Part shown: one piece after another, positions 18,250-27,534 of the stretch
Layout of the letters: each line of letters starts with the position of its first letter
Position numbering within the stretch: the first letter of the stretch is position 1
DNA from: Stieleria maiorica
Lineage (GTDB): Bacteria; Planctomycetota; Planctomycetia; Pirellulales; Pirellulaceae
DNA length: 64,000 nucleotides
Reading direction: 5' to 3'
Assembly (NCBI RefSeq): GCF_008035925.1
Contig: NZ_CP036264.1
Span: 3,220,443-3,284,442 of the forward strand
Made by a program: the position numbers and the translations under genes
The notes under the pieces: model-generated
Told to the model about the DNA's origin: nothing
Seen by the model: the letters and a program-made list of their open reading frames with translations, nothing else
Databases searched by the model: none

Positions 18250-19473
18250 TCATTCCCGATTACTCTCTCGGAGCATCTCTGCGCGGGGCTTCGGCAGCCG
18301 TTGTTGCCGGCGATACGCTCCCGGCGTTTGACCCGTTTCGCGTTTGAAGGTCACGCTCATGCTCTCGGTGTGATTGTAGCCGGCCAGCGGGGCAATCTGC
18401 TCTAAAGGCAACTCCGTTTCATCGAGCAGTTGCTTGAGTCGTCGGATCTGCACGGCGTTGATCTCTTCGCGTGGTGTGCGGCCGAGATGTTTTCGAAAGC
18501 GGCGTTCGAGTTGTCGGCGTGAGAGGTTCGAGAATCGGACCAGAGCGGCAACGTCGATTCCGTGGCAAGCGTTTTCACGAATGAATCGACAAACGCGTGA
18601 GAGTTCCGGATCCTCGACAGCAAACACCTGGGTTGAATGTCGCTGGACCACCTCGATCGGTGAAACATGTTGGACACTCGGAGGGGACGCTCCGTGCGTC
18701 ATCATCGCATCTAACGTCTCGGCTGCGCAGTACCCGACGGCGTCTGCGTCCGGCCGCACACTCGTCAGCGTCGGGTCGCTCAACGGGCACACCGTGTCAT
18801 CGTCATCGACGCCGATCACACCAATGTCGTCCGGGATCGCGATCGACAATTGCCGACAGACATTCAAGACTTGTTGGCCACGAATGTCATGGCATGCCAT
18901 CAACCCGGTCGGGCGTTGCAGCGTCAGCAACCATTGGGTCAACGGGTCGGAATCCAGCACGCCCGGCAACTCAGCCTCCGAAAGCGATTTGCCTCGGTCG
19001 CCTTCCGTTTCATAGACGGTCAACGGGCAACCGTGTTCCTCCACGCAGCTGCGAAAATGATGGAGCCGTGCCTGAGAGTAATGGGCCCCCCGGTAGCCAC
19101 AATAGGCGAATCGGCGGAAGCCCCGCTCATAGAGGTGATCGAACGCCAATCGCGCAACCGCGTGGTCGTCCGTTTCGACTTGAGGGATTCCCAGATTGGA
19201 GCGGCTGCAAAGCACATCGACGATCGGAAGCCCCAGCTTTTTCAAGGGACCGATATTGTGTGTATCCACACGGGCGATGACACCAGAGACATCCGCGCGC
19301 AGGATCCAGTCCGGAACCGAGTCGCCCATCGTCATCTCTTGATGCAACAATGACCAACTTCCGCGGGTGCGAGAGTACAGCGAAATTCCGCGCAGCAGAC
19401 GTCGACCGTACGAACGCGAGGACTCGATCAGCAGGGCGACCTTTTTGACAGTGCCGGTCCTCGTTGGGGGCAT
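18250..19473 (-). CDS. XylR-type sugar-responsive regulator (LacI-like sensor plus AraC DNA-binding domain)
   Basis: The start at 19473 has CGGAG seven bases upstream; the frame is open to a TTG at 19521 that lacks support. Residues 10-275 form a periplasmic-binding-protein-like sensor (VALLIESSRSYGRRLLRGIS, then DIGVIGVDDDDTVCPLSDP, the LacI-family ligand-core signature). Residues about 300-395 are an AraC-type double helix-turn-helix (SRRQLERRFRKHLGRTPREE ... EQIAPLAGYNHTESMSVTFK). This architecture is that of E. coli XylR, which binds a sugar and activates catabolic operons. It is divergent from the 1411-residue DUF1080/PVC gene, and a 21-bp-period direct repeat sits between them; control of that gene and autoregulation are inferred. 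Confidence 0.92.
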   Translation of the reverse strand: MPPTRTGTVKKVALLIESSRSYGRRLLRGISLYSRTRGSWSLLHQEMTMGDSVPDWILRADVSGVIARVDTHNIGPLKKLGLPIVDVLCSRSNLGIPQVETDDHAVARLAFDHLYERGFRRFAYCGYRGAHYSQARLHHFRSCVEEHGCPLTVYETEGDRGKSLSEAELPGVLDSDPLTQWLLTLQRPTGLMACHDIRGQQVLNVCRQLSIAIPDDIGVIGVDDDDTVCPLSDPTLTSVRPDADAVGYCAAETLDAMMTHGASPPSVQHVSPIEVVQRHSTQVFAVEDPELSRVCRFIRENACHGIDVAALVRFSNLSRRQLERRFRKHLGRTPREEINAVQIRRLKQLLDETELPLEQIAPLAGYNHTESMSVTFKRETGQTPGAYRRQQRLPKPRAEMLRESNRE

Positions 19474-19492
19474 CAAACACTCCGTGTGGGCG

Positions 19493-19527
19493 TGCCGCAA
19501 ACTCTCAGGAACCTGCCGCAAACTCTC
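19493..19527. promoter_or_regulatory. Direct-repeat operator candidate for the XylR-type regulator
   Basis: Two perfect copies of TGCCGCAAACTCTC (19493-19506 and 19514-19527) start exactly 21 bases apart, that is two helical turns, with the seven-base spacer AGGAACC. The AraC family commonly binds paired direct half-sites with this spacing on one DNA face. The site lies 20 bases upstream of the regulator start codon and about 150 bases upstream of the divergent DUF1080/PVC gene. No other copy was noticed in the window. Confidence 0.7.
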
Positions 19528-19675
19528 CTGGCCGATTCAGGATCCGGCAGTAATCATAGGACTATATCGCACGTTTTTCCCTGTCGCAAACAGTTGGTTC
19601 GCGACAGTTCCCCAGCGCCGATTCGGACACCGGAGCAGCTCGCGCCGAATCAGCACCTTGAAAAAAGAGAAAGTG

Positions 19676-22600
19676 ATGCAACGTTTCGCCACGACCTTCC
19701 TGGGCTTGTTCGCAGTCGTCGCGTGTCTCGGCGTGACCGACCACGCTACCGCAGAAGCAAACGGACAAACGCAATTGTTTGATGGTAAGACGCTCGACGA
19801 TTGGCAATTCGACGGGAAACATTGGCGCGTCGAGGACGGTTCGATCGTCGGTGAAATTCCCAAGGGCCAGACGCTGCGGGAAAATACCTGGATGATTTGG
19901 TCCGGTGGCGAACTGAAGGACTTTGACCTGCGCCTGCAAGTCAAATTGACCGGTGCACCGCAAGCGAATTCGGGAATCCAATTCCGTGCCCAAGCCACCG
20001 ATCCCCGACACGTGTCCGGCTATCAGGCTGACCTGGACATGGGAGCGACCTGGCTGGGCCGGATCTACGACGAACACGGACGTGCACTTCTGGTCGAACG
20101 CGGCCAGCGCGTTTCGATCGATCGTCAAGGCCGGCGGACCGCCAAGAGGTTTTCCCCCGCGGGTTTGTTCGCCCCCATCTTCCGAGAGAATGATTGGAAC
20201 GACTACCGAATCGTCGCGATCGGATCGCGAGTGAACGTCTTTGTCAACGGAACACTGTTTTCTGAGCTGATCGACGACGAAGCGGGAGCCGCCGACTTGT
20301 CAGGTAAACTTGCCTTTCAATTGCACAGCGGGCCGGAGACGAGGGTTGCGTTTCGAAACATCGTTCTCGAGACGCTCACACCGGACGACGCCCGACTGGG
20401 GCCGACCCCGCTGACAACCATCGCTGATCAACCCCGACCAGTCGAATCCGCAGTCGGCATCCTGCCGCGCGATGGCGACGCGAACGATCTCGATTTGGGT
20501 TTTGAGTCGGGAGACTTGAACAATTGGACCGCAACCGGAGACGCCTTCAATGGACAACCCGTCAAGGAAGACACGATCGGACAACGATGGAGCGGCCAAA
20601 GTAGCGGCAAGCACGGCGACTATTTCATCGGCGGCTATGAAGTCACTCGCTCCGATGCCGCACAAGGAACATTGACGTCAATTTGGTTTAAAGCATCTGC
20701 CCCCTTCGCCAGCTTTCTGGTCGCGGGCGGGGACACCGCCGCGACTCGGGTCGATATTCTTGCACGTCGGGCCGAAGACGATGCGGAACAGGTCATCGCC
20801 ACCGCCAGCGGGGATCGCCGCGAACAAATGCAGCGAGTGGTCATTGATCTCCGCTCGCACCAAGGGCGTTCCATTGCAATCCGTCTGGTGGACGAATCAT
20901 CCGGGCCCTGGGGACACCTCAACTTTGACGACTTTCGTTTTCACCCAACGCGACCGGAAGTTGCCGCCGCCGAATCCGGCTCGCCGCTGGACAATCCGCT
21001 GCTCCATCATCTCCTCGCGAATCCCAAACCGACGCCGGTAGCCGGTGAAACACTGGCGAAGATGTCCGTGCCAGCCGGATTCGAGGTCGATCTGATTGCC
21101 GCCGAACCCGATGTCCACCAACCGATGGCGTTCACGTTCGACGCGCGCGGCCGGTTGTGGGTTGTCGAAGGCCATTGTTATCCGACAAAACGCAAGGAAG
21201 GAGAGGGGCTGGACAAGGTCCTGATTTTCGAAGACGCCGACCATGACGGTCGCTTCGAGAAACGCAAGGTGTTTGTCGAAGGGCTCAATCTGGTCAGCGG
21301 CCTACAAGTCGGACATGGTGGTGTTTGGATCGGCGCCGCACCTGAATTGCTGTTCATCCCCGACCGTGACGCCAACGACATCCCCGACGGCGAGCCGCAG
21401 GTCTTGTTGGATGGCTTCGGATTCGGCGACACGCACGAAACCATCAACAGTTTCATTTGGGGGCCGGACGGCTGGTTGTACGGAAACCAAGGCGTCTTCA
21501 ATCAATCCTATGTCGGCAAACCGGGCACCGATCACGACCGCCGAGTCCATCTGGCGGCCGGGGTTTGGCGCTACCATCCGACTCGGCATGATTTTGAGGT
21601 GTTCGCACACGGGGGCAGCAACCAGTGGGGGCTGGACTTTGACGACCACGGTCAATTGTTCATGACCCATTGCCGTAGCGCCTATGGTCGCGGCCCGACC
21701 ACGCACGTGATTCAAGGCGGTCATTATTGGAACCAAATCAACGGCCGACACGCTCCGTTCATCTCGTCGGGATCCATCGCAGGGATCGCCGGCGAAAACT
21801 ACCTGCTCGCATCGGCCCGATACGGCCATGGCGAAGGCGGAGCCGGTAAACGTGGCTCGCGCGCCCTGTATGGGGGCCACTCGCATGTGGGAACGATGAT
21901 TTACCTGGGTGACAACTGGCCCGACCAGTATCGCAACCACCTGTTCACGCACAACCTGCATGGGCACCAAATGAACCACCAAATCAATCACCGTGACGGC
22001 AGCGGGTTCAATACGGTGCATGCCGGATACGATGTGTTGCACTGCGCCGATCCGCAATACATCGGTGTCGATTTGCAATGTGGCCCCGATGGAACGGTCT
22101 ACATCAGCGACTGGTACGATCCCCGACATTGCCACAGCCCACACATGGAGCAATGGCAGCGTGGGAACGGCCGGATGTACCGCATGCGATACGAGGGGTT
22201 CACGCCGGCGAACGTCAACTATGCCCAGGCCTCCGATGTGGAACTCGTCCAGGCACAACTGCACCGGAACGATTGGCACGTCCGCGCCGCCCGTTTGGTG
22301 TTGGCCGAGCGAGCCGTCTGGCGCGTTATCGACAGCGATGCCGTCGAGCAACTACGAATCATGGCCACGTCGCATCCGAGCGACGCAAGACGGCTGCGGG
22401 CGATGTGGTGCCTGCACGTAACCGGTACGTTGGACGCCGAACTCGCAAGCAGGCTGCTTGATGACGCGAGCGAGTTCGTGCGCGGCTGGACGGTCCAACT
22501 GCTTGCCGAATCAACGAACCTGCAGGGATGCCGCGACTTGCTGCTTTCGATGATCGCCAAGGAAACTTCGCCGTTGGTGAAGCTGTACCTCACATCAGCC

Positions 22601-23911
22601 GCGGGGCGAATGCGGGATGAAACGGCGTGGCGAATCATCGAAACGCTTTCCGGTCAGCCCGAAAACGCAGCCGACCGCACGTTGTCGCTGCTGATTTGGC
22701 AATCGTTGGCTCAGTTCATGGGAAGCGATTTGGATCGCGCCGACGACCTGGTCGATCGCACCCGCATCCCGTCGCTCGGTCACTACATTCGCTGGTACGC
22801 ACCCCAGTTGTCAGACCAGGGACGCGATTTGATGACGTCCCGTCTCGCAGAAACAGCGGGTGAAGAGCGACTGATGACACTGCGGTTGTTCGCCGATGGG
22901 ATCAGGGATCGGCGAAATCTAAACGCGCCCGCCGGCTGGGCATCGTTGGCAGCCGATCTGTATCGCGACGACGCAACACGCGGCCCGGCCGAAACGCTCG
23001 GGGCGGCGTTTGGCGACGAATCGCTGTACCGCCGAATGCGGAATCAATTGGCCGACGAACAGACAAGCCTGCACGACCGCCAACACGCACTTTCCATTCT
23101 GGCCAGTGATTCGAACCCCGAGAACCTGCCCGCGATGTTGAGCTTGATTGATGTTCCACAACTTCAGTTGGAAATCATTCGTCAACTGAAGCGATATGAC
23201 GATCCAGGCGTCGCGGCCGCGTTGATCGATCGATTGCCTACGCTTCCCGACACGATCCGCGAAGCCGCGATGGAAACGCTCTGTAGTCGCGCCGCTTCAT
23301 CACTGCTCTTGCTCGATGCCATCAAGCATGGCCGAGTCGCGAAGGGGCAACTCACGGGATTCTATGCCCGCCAGATGGCGAGTTTGGAACACGAGGACGT
23401 CAGCGCGAAACTCCAAGAGCAATGGGGGACGCTGGGGCAATCGTCCGCGGAATCGAAAGCGGCGATCGATTCACTGGTGGACCAGTACAAGAAAGCTCCG
23501 TTGTGGGCCTATCACCGCGGTAACGGTGAGGCGACGTTCAAGAAGTTGTGTGCGACGTGCCACGTCCAAACCGAAGACGCCCAGCGAATCGGCCCCAAGC
23601 TGGACGGCACGGGGGCGAAAGGCATCGAGTACATCGTGGAGAACATCATCGATCCCAACGCGGTGATCGGAGAGGACTTTCTGGCCCGACAGATTCTCAC
23701 CGTCGACGGTGTGGTGATTACCGGCGTGGTGCTGAAAGAGACCGATTCGGCGCTGACCATTCGTACCGCAACCGCCACCCAAACGGTCGCCCAAGACGAC
23801 GTGGAGCAAATGATCGTTTCGAAAAACTCCTTCATGCCCGAAGGATTGCTGAAACAACTGACCGATCGTGAACGCATCGAACTACTGATGTACCTGATGT
23901 CGCTCAAATAG
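19676..23911 (+). CDS. DUF1080 - PVC-type dehydrogenase - HEAT - c-type heme fusion protein
   Basis: The start at 19676 yields a signal peptide (MQRFATTFLGLFAVVACLGV) and a 1411-residue exported protein; the frame is open a further 103 codons upstream through the regulatory region. Residues 30-220 are a DUF1080 (3-keto-disaccharide hydrolase-like, concanavalin-fold) domain (LFDGKTLDDWQFDGKHWRVE). A second carbohydrate-binding-like module lies at about 260-420. Residues about 450-840 are the PVC-type membrane-bound dehydrogenase propeller (PAGFEVDLIAAEPDVHQPMA). HEAT-like helices occupy about 860-1260. A C-terminal TIGR02603-type heme module carries CATCH (about 1292). Such proteins are thought to oxidise sugars at the cell surface with electron transfer to cytochromes. 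It is divergent from the XylR-type regulator. Confidence 0.9.
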   Translation: MQRFATTFLGLFAVVACLGVTDHATAEANGQTQLFDGKTLDDWQFDGKHWRVEDGSIVGEIPKGQTLRENTWMIWSGGELKDFDLRLQVKLTGAPQANSGIQFRAQATDPRHVSGYQADLDMGATWLGRIYDEHGRALLVERGQRVSIDRQGRRTAKRFSPAGLFAPIFRENDWNDYRIVAIGSRVNVFVNGTLFSELIDDEAGAADLSGKLAFQLHSGPETRVAFRNIVLETLTPDDARLGPTPLTTIADQPRPVESAVGILPRDGDANDLDLGFESGDLNNWTATGDAFNGQPVKEDTIGQRWSGQSSGKHGDYFIGGYEVTRSDAAQGTLTSIWFKASAPFASFLVAGGDTAATRVDILARRAEDDAEQVIATASGDRREQMQRVVIDLRSHQGRSIAIRLVDESSGPWGHLNFDDFRFHPTRPEVAAAESGSPLDNPLLHHLLANPKPTPVAGETLAKMSVPAGFEVDLIAAEPDVHQPMAFTFDARGRLWVVEGHCYPTKRKEGEGLDKVLIFEDADHDGRFEKRKVFVEGLNLVSGLQVGHGGVWIGAAPELLFIPDRDANDIPDGEPQVLLDGFGFGDTHETINSFIWGPDGWLYGNQGVFNQSYVGKPGTDHDRRVHLAAGVWRYHPTRHDFEVFAHGGSNQWGLDFDDHGQLFMTHCRSAYGRGPTTHVIQGGHYWNQINGRHAPFISSGSIAGIAGENYLLASARYGHGEGGAGKRGSRALYGGHSHVGTMIYLGDNWPDQYRNHLFTHNLHGHQMNHQINHRDGSGFNTVHAGYDVLHCADPQYIGVDLQCGPDGTVYISDWYDPRHCHSPHMEQWQRGNGRMYRMRYEGFTPANVNYAQASDVELVQAQLHRNDWHVRAARLVLAERAVWRVIDSDAVEQLRIMATSHPSDARRLRAMWCLHVTGTLDAELASRLLDDASEFVRGWTVQLLAESTNLQGCRDLLLSMIAKETSPLVKLYLTSAAGRMRDETAWRIIETLSGQPENAADRTLSLLIWQSLAQFMGSDLDRADDLVDRTRIPSLGHYIRWYAPQLSDQGRDLMTSRLAETAGEERLMTLRLFADGIRDRRNLNAPAGWASLAADLYRDDATRGPAETLGAAFGDESLYRRMRNQLADEQTSLHDRQHALSILASDSNPENLPAMLSLIDVPQLQLEIIRQLKRYDDPGVAAALIDRLPTLPDTIREAAMETLCSRAASSLLLLDAIKHGRVAKGQLTGFYARQMASLEHEDVSAKLQEQWGTLGQSSAESKAAIDSLVDQYKKAPLWAYHRGNGEATFKKLCATCHVQTEDAQRIGPKLDGTGAKGIEYIVENIIDPNAVIGEDFLARQILTVDGVVITGVVLKETDSALTIRTATATQTVAQDDVEQMIVSKNSFMPEGLLKQLTDRERIELLMYLMSLK

Positions 23912-23913
23912 CT

Positions 23914-23936
23914 GTCGCCCTGCCCATGCAGGCGAC
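23914..23936. terminator. Hairpin after the DUF1080/PVC gene
   Basis: GTCGCCCTGC, CCAT and GCAGGCGAC form an almost perfect stem-loop two bases after the stop codon. There is no U-tract, so it is either a non-canonical terminator or an mRNA 3'-end stabiliser. Confidence 0.4.
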
Positions 23937-24033
23937 ACCACGCAGGTCATCGTCCGAGTCGGCTAGGAGATTCGCATGGCGTAGCGAAGACGACGCGTCA
24001 CAAATATCGCTCCCTTTCCCAATTCAAGTTGAT

Positions 24034-24085
24034 CGGGCAAAACGATGGCTGACTGGAATTGTCTTGCCCCCATTGTTTTGCCCCT
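24034..24085. repeat. Dispersed repeat family E (GGCAAAACNATG palindrome)
   Basis: GGGCAAAACGATGG on the left and TTGCCCCCATTGTTTTGCCC on the right are inverted relative to each other, around the centre GACTGGAATTGT. A longer copy with the same centre lies at 59840-59922. This points to a mobile or recombinogenic intergenic palindrome. Confidence 0.75.
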
Positions 24086-24180
24086 TTCGTCACCGCCACA
24101 TCATCGCGTCGCTGGCTGCCAGCGACCGAATCCGGCCACCAATTGCGAAGGAATTCAGTAGCCGGATGGCAGCACGTTAG

Positions 24181-24252
24181 TGTTTAACCTTGAGGCGATT
24201 CCCGGTCGCTGCTTCGCAGCGCGAGTGGGCGGCTAAAGCCTGGACACCAGCG
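24181..24252. repeat. Dispersed repeat family A, diverged copy
   Basis: The element runs TTGAGGCGATTCCCGGTCGC, TGCTTCGCAGCG, then GGCGGCTAAAGCCTGGACAC CAGCG. It shares ends and central hairpin with the copies at 54453-54536 and 56036-56117 but has changes in the hairpin. It is upstream of the DUF1549/DUF1553 gene. Confidence 0.75.
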
Positions 24253-24579
24253 ATTGTGCTGGTGCCATTGACGCCTGCCCCAGTTGTCTTGTCCTCGACC
24301 ATTCGTCTGCCACTGATTCGTTTGCTACGCGACTCCGCCTTGATTGGCATACTTGTCGGGTAGAACGGATTGGAAAGCTGCGATCGAGATGGCAGCTTGT
24401 GCAAGCGATCGGGAAGGGTGTTAAACTGAGGGGCCCCCAGCTCAGAGACTGCTGAATCGGTTGCCATGACGTGGTCACCCGGCATGCCTGGTAACCGATA
24501 CTCTCTGTCCCACCCAACCATCTGCGTTTGACGAAAACGACACCGAGCCTGCCCCAGTCGTTCGTCACCGCGGAACAGA

Positions 24580-27474
24580 ATGAGGCGATCGATGATTACC
24601 AGCCAAGTTTCGAACGGCCGCGCGGTCATCCGCATTGCAGTTGGACTGGGCTTGGCGATCTGTCTGAGCTCGGCAGCCGGCCCGAGTGGTTCGCCTGCTT
24701 TGGCGAATGACACCAGCCCGGCAAACAAGATCAGTTTCAGCGGCGACGTGCGACCGATCCTGGCGGAGTACTGTGTCCAGTGCCATGGCCCGGACGATCA
24801 AGAACGCCAAGCCGACTTGCGGCTGGACAGCCGCGACGACAGGACGAGCGACGTCATCGTCGCGGGCGCCCCCGATGAGAGCGAATTGATCTTGAGGTTG
24901 ACGACCGAAGACCTGGAGATGCGGATGCCGCCCCCGGAATTGCAAAAGCGCCCCACGGCGAACGAGATCGAGATTCTACGTCGTTGGATCGATCAGGGGG
25001 CAACGTTTGAGCGACATTGGTCCTATCAACCGATCGGCGACCCAGACGTTCCCGAGCCCAGCGGTGACGCATCTACCGAGATCGATCGCTTTATCGTCGC
25101 GGCACTGGAGAAGAACGGGCTCACGCTCGCTCCGCGACTGGATCGCCGAAGACTCATTCGGCGAGCGACTTTCGATTTGATCGGATTGCCTCCCTCGCCC
25201 GCTGAGGTCGAAGCGTTCGTCGACGACGCCGCGGCAGACGACGTTGCGTTCGCCAAGGTGATCGATCGATTGCTCCAGTCGCCTCGTTATGGCGAACGCT
25301 GGGGCCGACATTGGCTGGACATCGCTCGCTATGCCGACACCCATGGCGGCTCGGCCATCGGTTTCACGCGGTTTCCGTTTTCATACACCTATCGAGACTA
25401 TGTGATCGGTGCGTTCAACGATGACCTGCCCTACGACGAATTCGTCCGACAGCAACTGGCGGCCGATCAATTGGACCTGCCGGCCAACGATCCCGCCCTG
25501 GCCGCGTTGGGGTTCCTGACCGTGGGCATGCAGTTTCGTAGCGTGCATGATCTGATTGACGACCAGATCGACGTGGTCACCCGAGGACTGATGGGGATGA
25601 CCGTCGCCTGTGCCCGCTGCCACGACCACAAATTCGACGAAATCCCCACGACGGACTACTACGCCCTGTACGCGACCCTGGCCAGCAGCACGTCGCCGGA
25701 CGATTTACCGGTGCTGGGCGAACCATCGCCGACCGACCAGCTGCGCGACTACCAACGCCGACTCGAAGAACGGCAAACGATCTATCGCGATATGGCGCGT
25801 GATCAGATCGAAGTGATGCGAAACCGATTGCGCAGCCAAGTCGGTTTGTACTTGACCGAATTGGCCAAGGGGGTGCCCGAACAGGATCTGTCGGCGGCGT
25901 TCCTGTCGTACCGCACCGATGACGTGCGTCCCGTTGTTCTGAATCGTTGGCGGACCTACTTGGGCACGCTGAGCGAACAGGATCCGGTGTTCTTTGCGTG
26001 GATCCGCCTCCGGGAAACTCCCGCGGACCAATTTCAAGCTGCGTGCGAACAACTGGTGCAGACATTAAAAGCGGAGAACGGCGATCCCGCGAAGTATAAA
26101 GACATGCACAACATGAGCGTGGAGGCTCCGATATGGAATCCGCGAGTCCTGGATGCTCTCGCAGAAGCCAAACCGGCGTCGCTGATCGAACTGGCCGCTG
26201 TCTACGGCGAACTGTTCACCGAAGTGCACCTCGGTTGGTTGACGGCGTTGCACGAAGCGTCCATGGAAGCGACGCCGACCGGGGATCTGATCACCGACGA
26301 AGATCCGCGACACGCTGAAATCAATAGCGCGATCAATCAGCAGCTGCGGCGGCACCTGTACGAATCCGGTACCCCGACCGACGTACCGGACGAAATCGCT
26401 GTCAAAATGCTGAATCGCACGGTATCGGACAAATTGTCGGGAAAACGCGGTACGATCCATGCCTTGCATTTGAACTCGCCCGGTTCGCCGCCACGCGGCA
26501 TGGTGTTGACCGAATCCGAAGCGCCGCCCGAAACCCGCGTGTTCCTACGCGGCAATCCGACCAGCCGTGGCGAGCGGGTCGAAGCGCGGTTCCTGACCGC
26601 GGTTGCTCCCTACAACCACCAGCCCTTTGCCGATGGAAAGCGTCGTCGCGGCCTGGCCGAATCCATCGTAAATCCCGAAAACCCACTGACCCGACGTGTG
26701 ATCGTGAACTGGATTTGGCGGCACCATTTCGGCCAGGGGCTCGTCCGTACTCCCGATGATCTGGGGACTCGCGGCACACCGCCCACGCATCCGCAGCTGC
26801 TGGATCACTTGGCCACCGCGTTTGCCGAAGACGGCTGGTCGATCAAAAAGATGCACCGCCGGATCATGTTGTCCGACGTGTACCAGCAGGCGTCCGTCGA
26901 GAACACCGAAGCGCGTCAGCGCGACGCGGAGAACCGCTTGCTGTGGCGGATGCCGCGCAAACGTGTGGAAATGGAAGCGATGCGAGATGCGATGCTGGCC
27001 GTATCGGGCGAGCTGGACACGACGAACATCGGCGGTCGACCGTTTGATCTGGAAACCGTGCCGCTGGTGCCTCGCCGCAGCGTGTACGGGTTCATCAATC
27101 GCGACATCATCTCCAATTTGTCCAGCACCTTTGACGGTGCGGACCCGACAACCTGCACCGTCAAACGTCCCGACACCCTGGTGCCCCAGCAAACGCTGTA
27201 CGCCCTGAATTCCGCCTTCATTCAGGACCGGGCTGCCGCGGTCGCCAGGCTGGCGATGAATGCTTCGGCAACAAACGAAGATCGAGTGGAATGGCTGTAC
27301 CGTCGGATCTACTTACGCCCGCCCGATCAAGAAGAACGGGACCTGGCGCTCGCCTTTGTCACTCGCACGCAGAATAACGACGAAACACAGATTAACGACG
27401 CAGCGTCCGACGATCGATGGGCCCAGCTGGCGCATGCCATGTTGGCCTCCAACGAATTCATTTTTCTGGATTGA
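24580..27474 (+). CDS. Planctomycete cytochrome c/DUF1549/DUF1553 protein
   Basis: It encodes 964 residues from ATG 24580; an ATG four codons later (24592) has the better ribosome site, GAGG at seven bases. An export signal ends near ALA. The N-terminal PSCyt1-type heme domain has FSGDVRPILAEYCVQCHGPD (CVQCH near residue 65). DUF1549 (PSCyt2) follows at about 170-380, and DUF1553 (PSD1) occupies about 670-940 with the usual NPLTRRVIVNWIWRHHFGQG block. These proteins are abundant in planctomycetes and probably extracytoplasmic; their reaction has not been established. The DUF1501 gene follows 60 bases downstream, the standard genomic pair. Confidence 0.95.
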   Translation: MRRSMITSQVSNGRAVIRIAVGLGLAICLSSAAGPSGSPALANDTSPANKISFSGDVRPILAEYCVQCHGPDDQERQADLRLDSRDDRTSDVIVAGAPDESELILRLTTEDLEMRMPPPELQKRPTANEIEILRRWIDQGATFERHWSYQPIGDPDVPEPSGDASTEIDRFIVAALEKNGLTLAPRLDRRRLIRRATFDLIGLPPSPAEVEAFVDDAAADDVAFAKVIDRLLQSPRYGERWGRHWLDIARYADTHGGSAIGFTRFPFSYTYRDYVIGAFNDDLPYDEFVRQQLAADQLDLPANDPALAALGFLTVGMQFRSVHDLIDDQIDVVTRGLMGMTVACARCHDHKFDEIPTTDYYALYATLASSTSPDDLPVLGEPSPTDQLRDYQRRLEERQTIYRDMARDQIEVMRNRLRSQVGLYLTELAKGVPEQDLSAAFLSYRTDDVRPVVLNRWRTYLGTLSEQDPVFFAWIRLRETPADQFQAACEQLVQTLKAENGDPAKYKDMHNMSVEAPIWNPRVLDALAEAKPASLIELAAVYGELFTEVHLGWLTALHEASMEATPTGDLITDEDPRHAEINSAINQQLRRHLYESGTPTDVPDEIAVKMLNRTVSDKLSGKRGTIHALHLNSPGSPPRGMVLTESEAPPETRVFLRGNPTSRGERVEARFLTAVAPYNHQPFADGKRRRGLAESIVNPENPLTRRVIVNWIWRHHFGQGLVRTPDDLGTRGTPPTHPQLLDHLATAFAEDGWSIKKMHRRIMLSDVYQQASVENTEARQRDAENRLLWRMPRKRVEMEAMRDAMLAVSGELDTTNIGGRPFDLETVPLVPRRSVYGFINRDIISNLSSTFDGADPTTCTVKRPDTLVPQQTLYALNSAFIQDRAAAVARLAMNASATNEDRVEWLYRRIYLRPPDQEERDLALAFVTRTQNNDETQINDAASDDRWAQLAHAMLASNEFIFLD

Positions 27475-27534
27475 CCGGGTTGCTGATTCGATGCCCCATC
27501 GGCACGCACCGATCCTTCAACGAGCAAGATCATC

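Larger units (their letters stand above)
23937..24579. other. Gene-free interval with two repeat elements
   Basis: This 643-base interval lies between two same-strand genes. It contains a family E palindrome (24034-24085) and a family A element (24181-24252), listed separately. Short frames on both strands have no recognisable residues, and I see no gene in it. The promoter of the DUF1549/DUF1553 gene should lie in the last 300 bases. Confidence 0.6.

Noticed and set aside
18151-18405. 84-codon plus-strand frame MSHPMRSAYFFVYPHDPNGK
   Set aside because: Its second half is antisense to the AraC-type DNA-binding domain and the first half has no features of a known protein.
21302-22351. 349-codon minus-strand frame
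   Set aside because: Antisense shadow of the PVC dehydrogenase domain, with a valine-rich composition typical of shadows in this codon usage.
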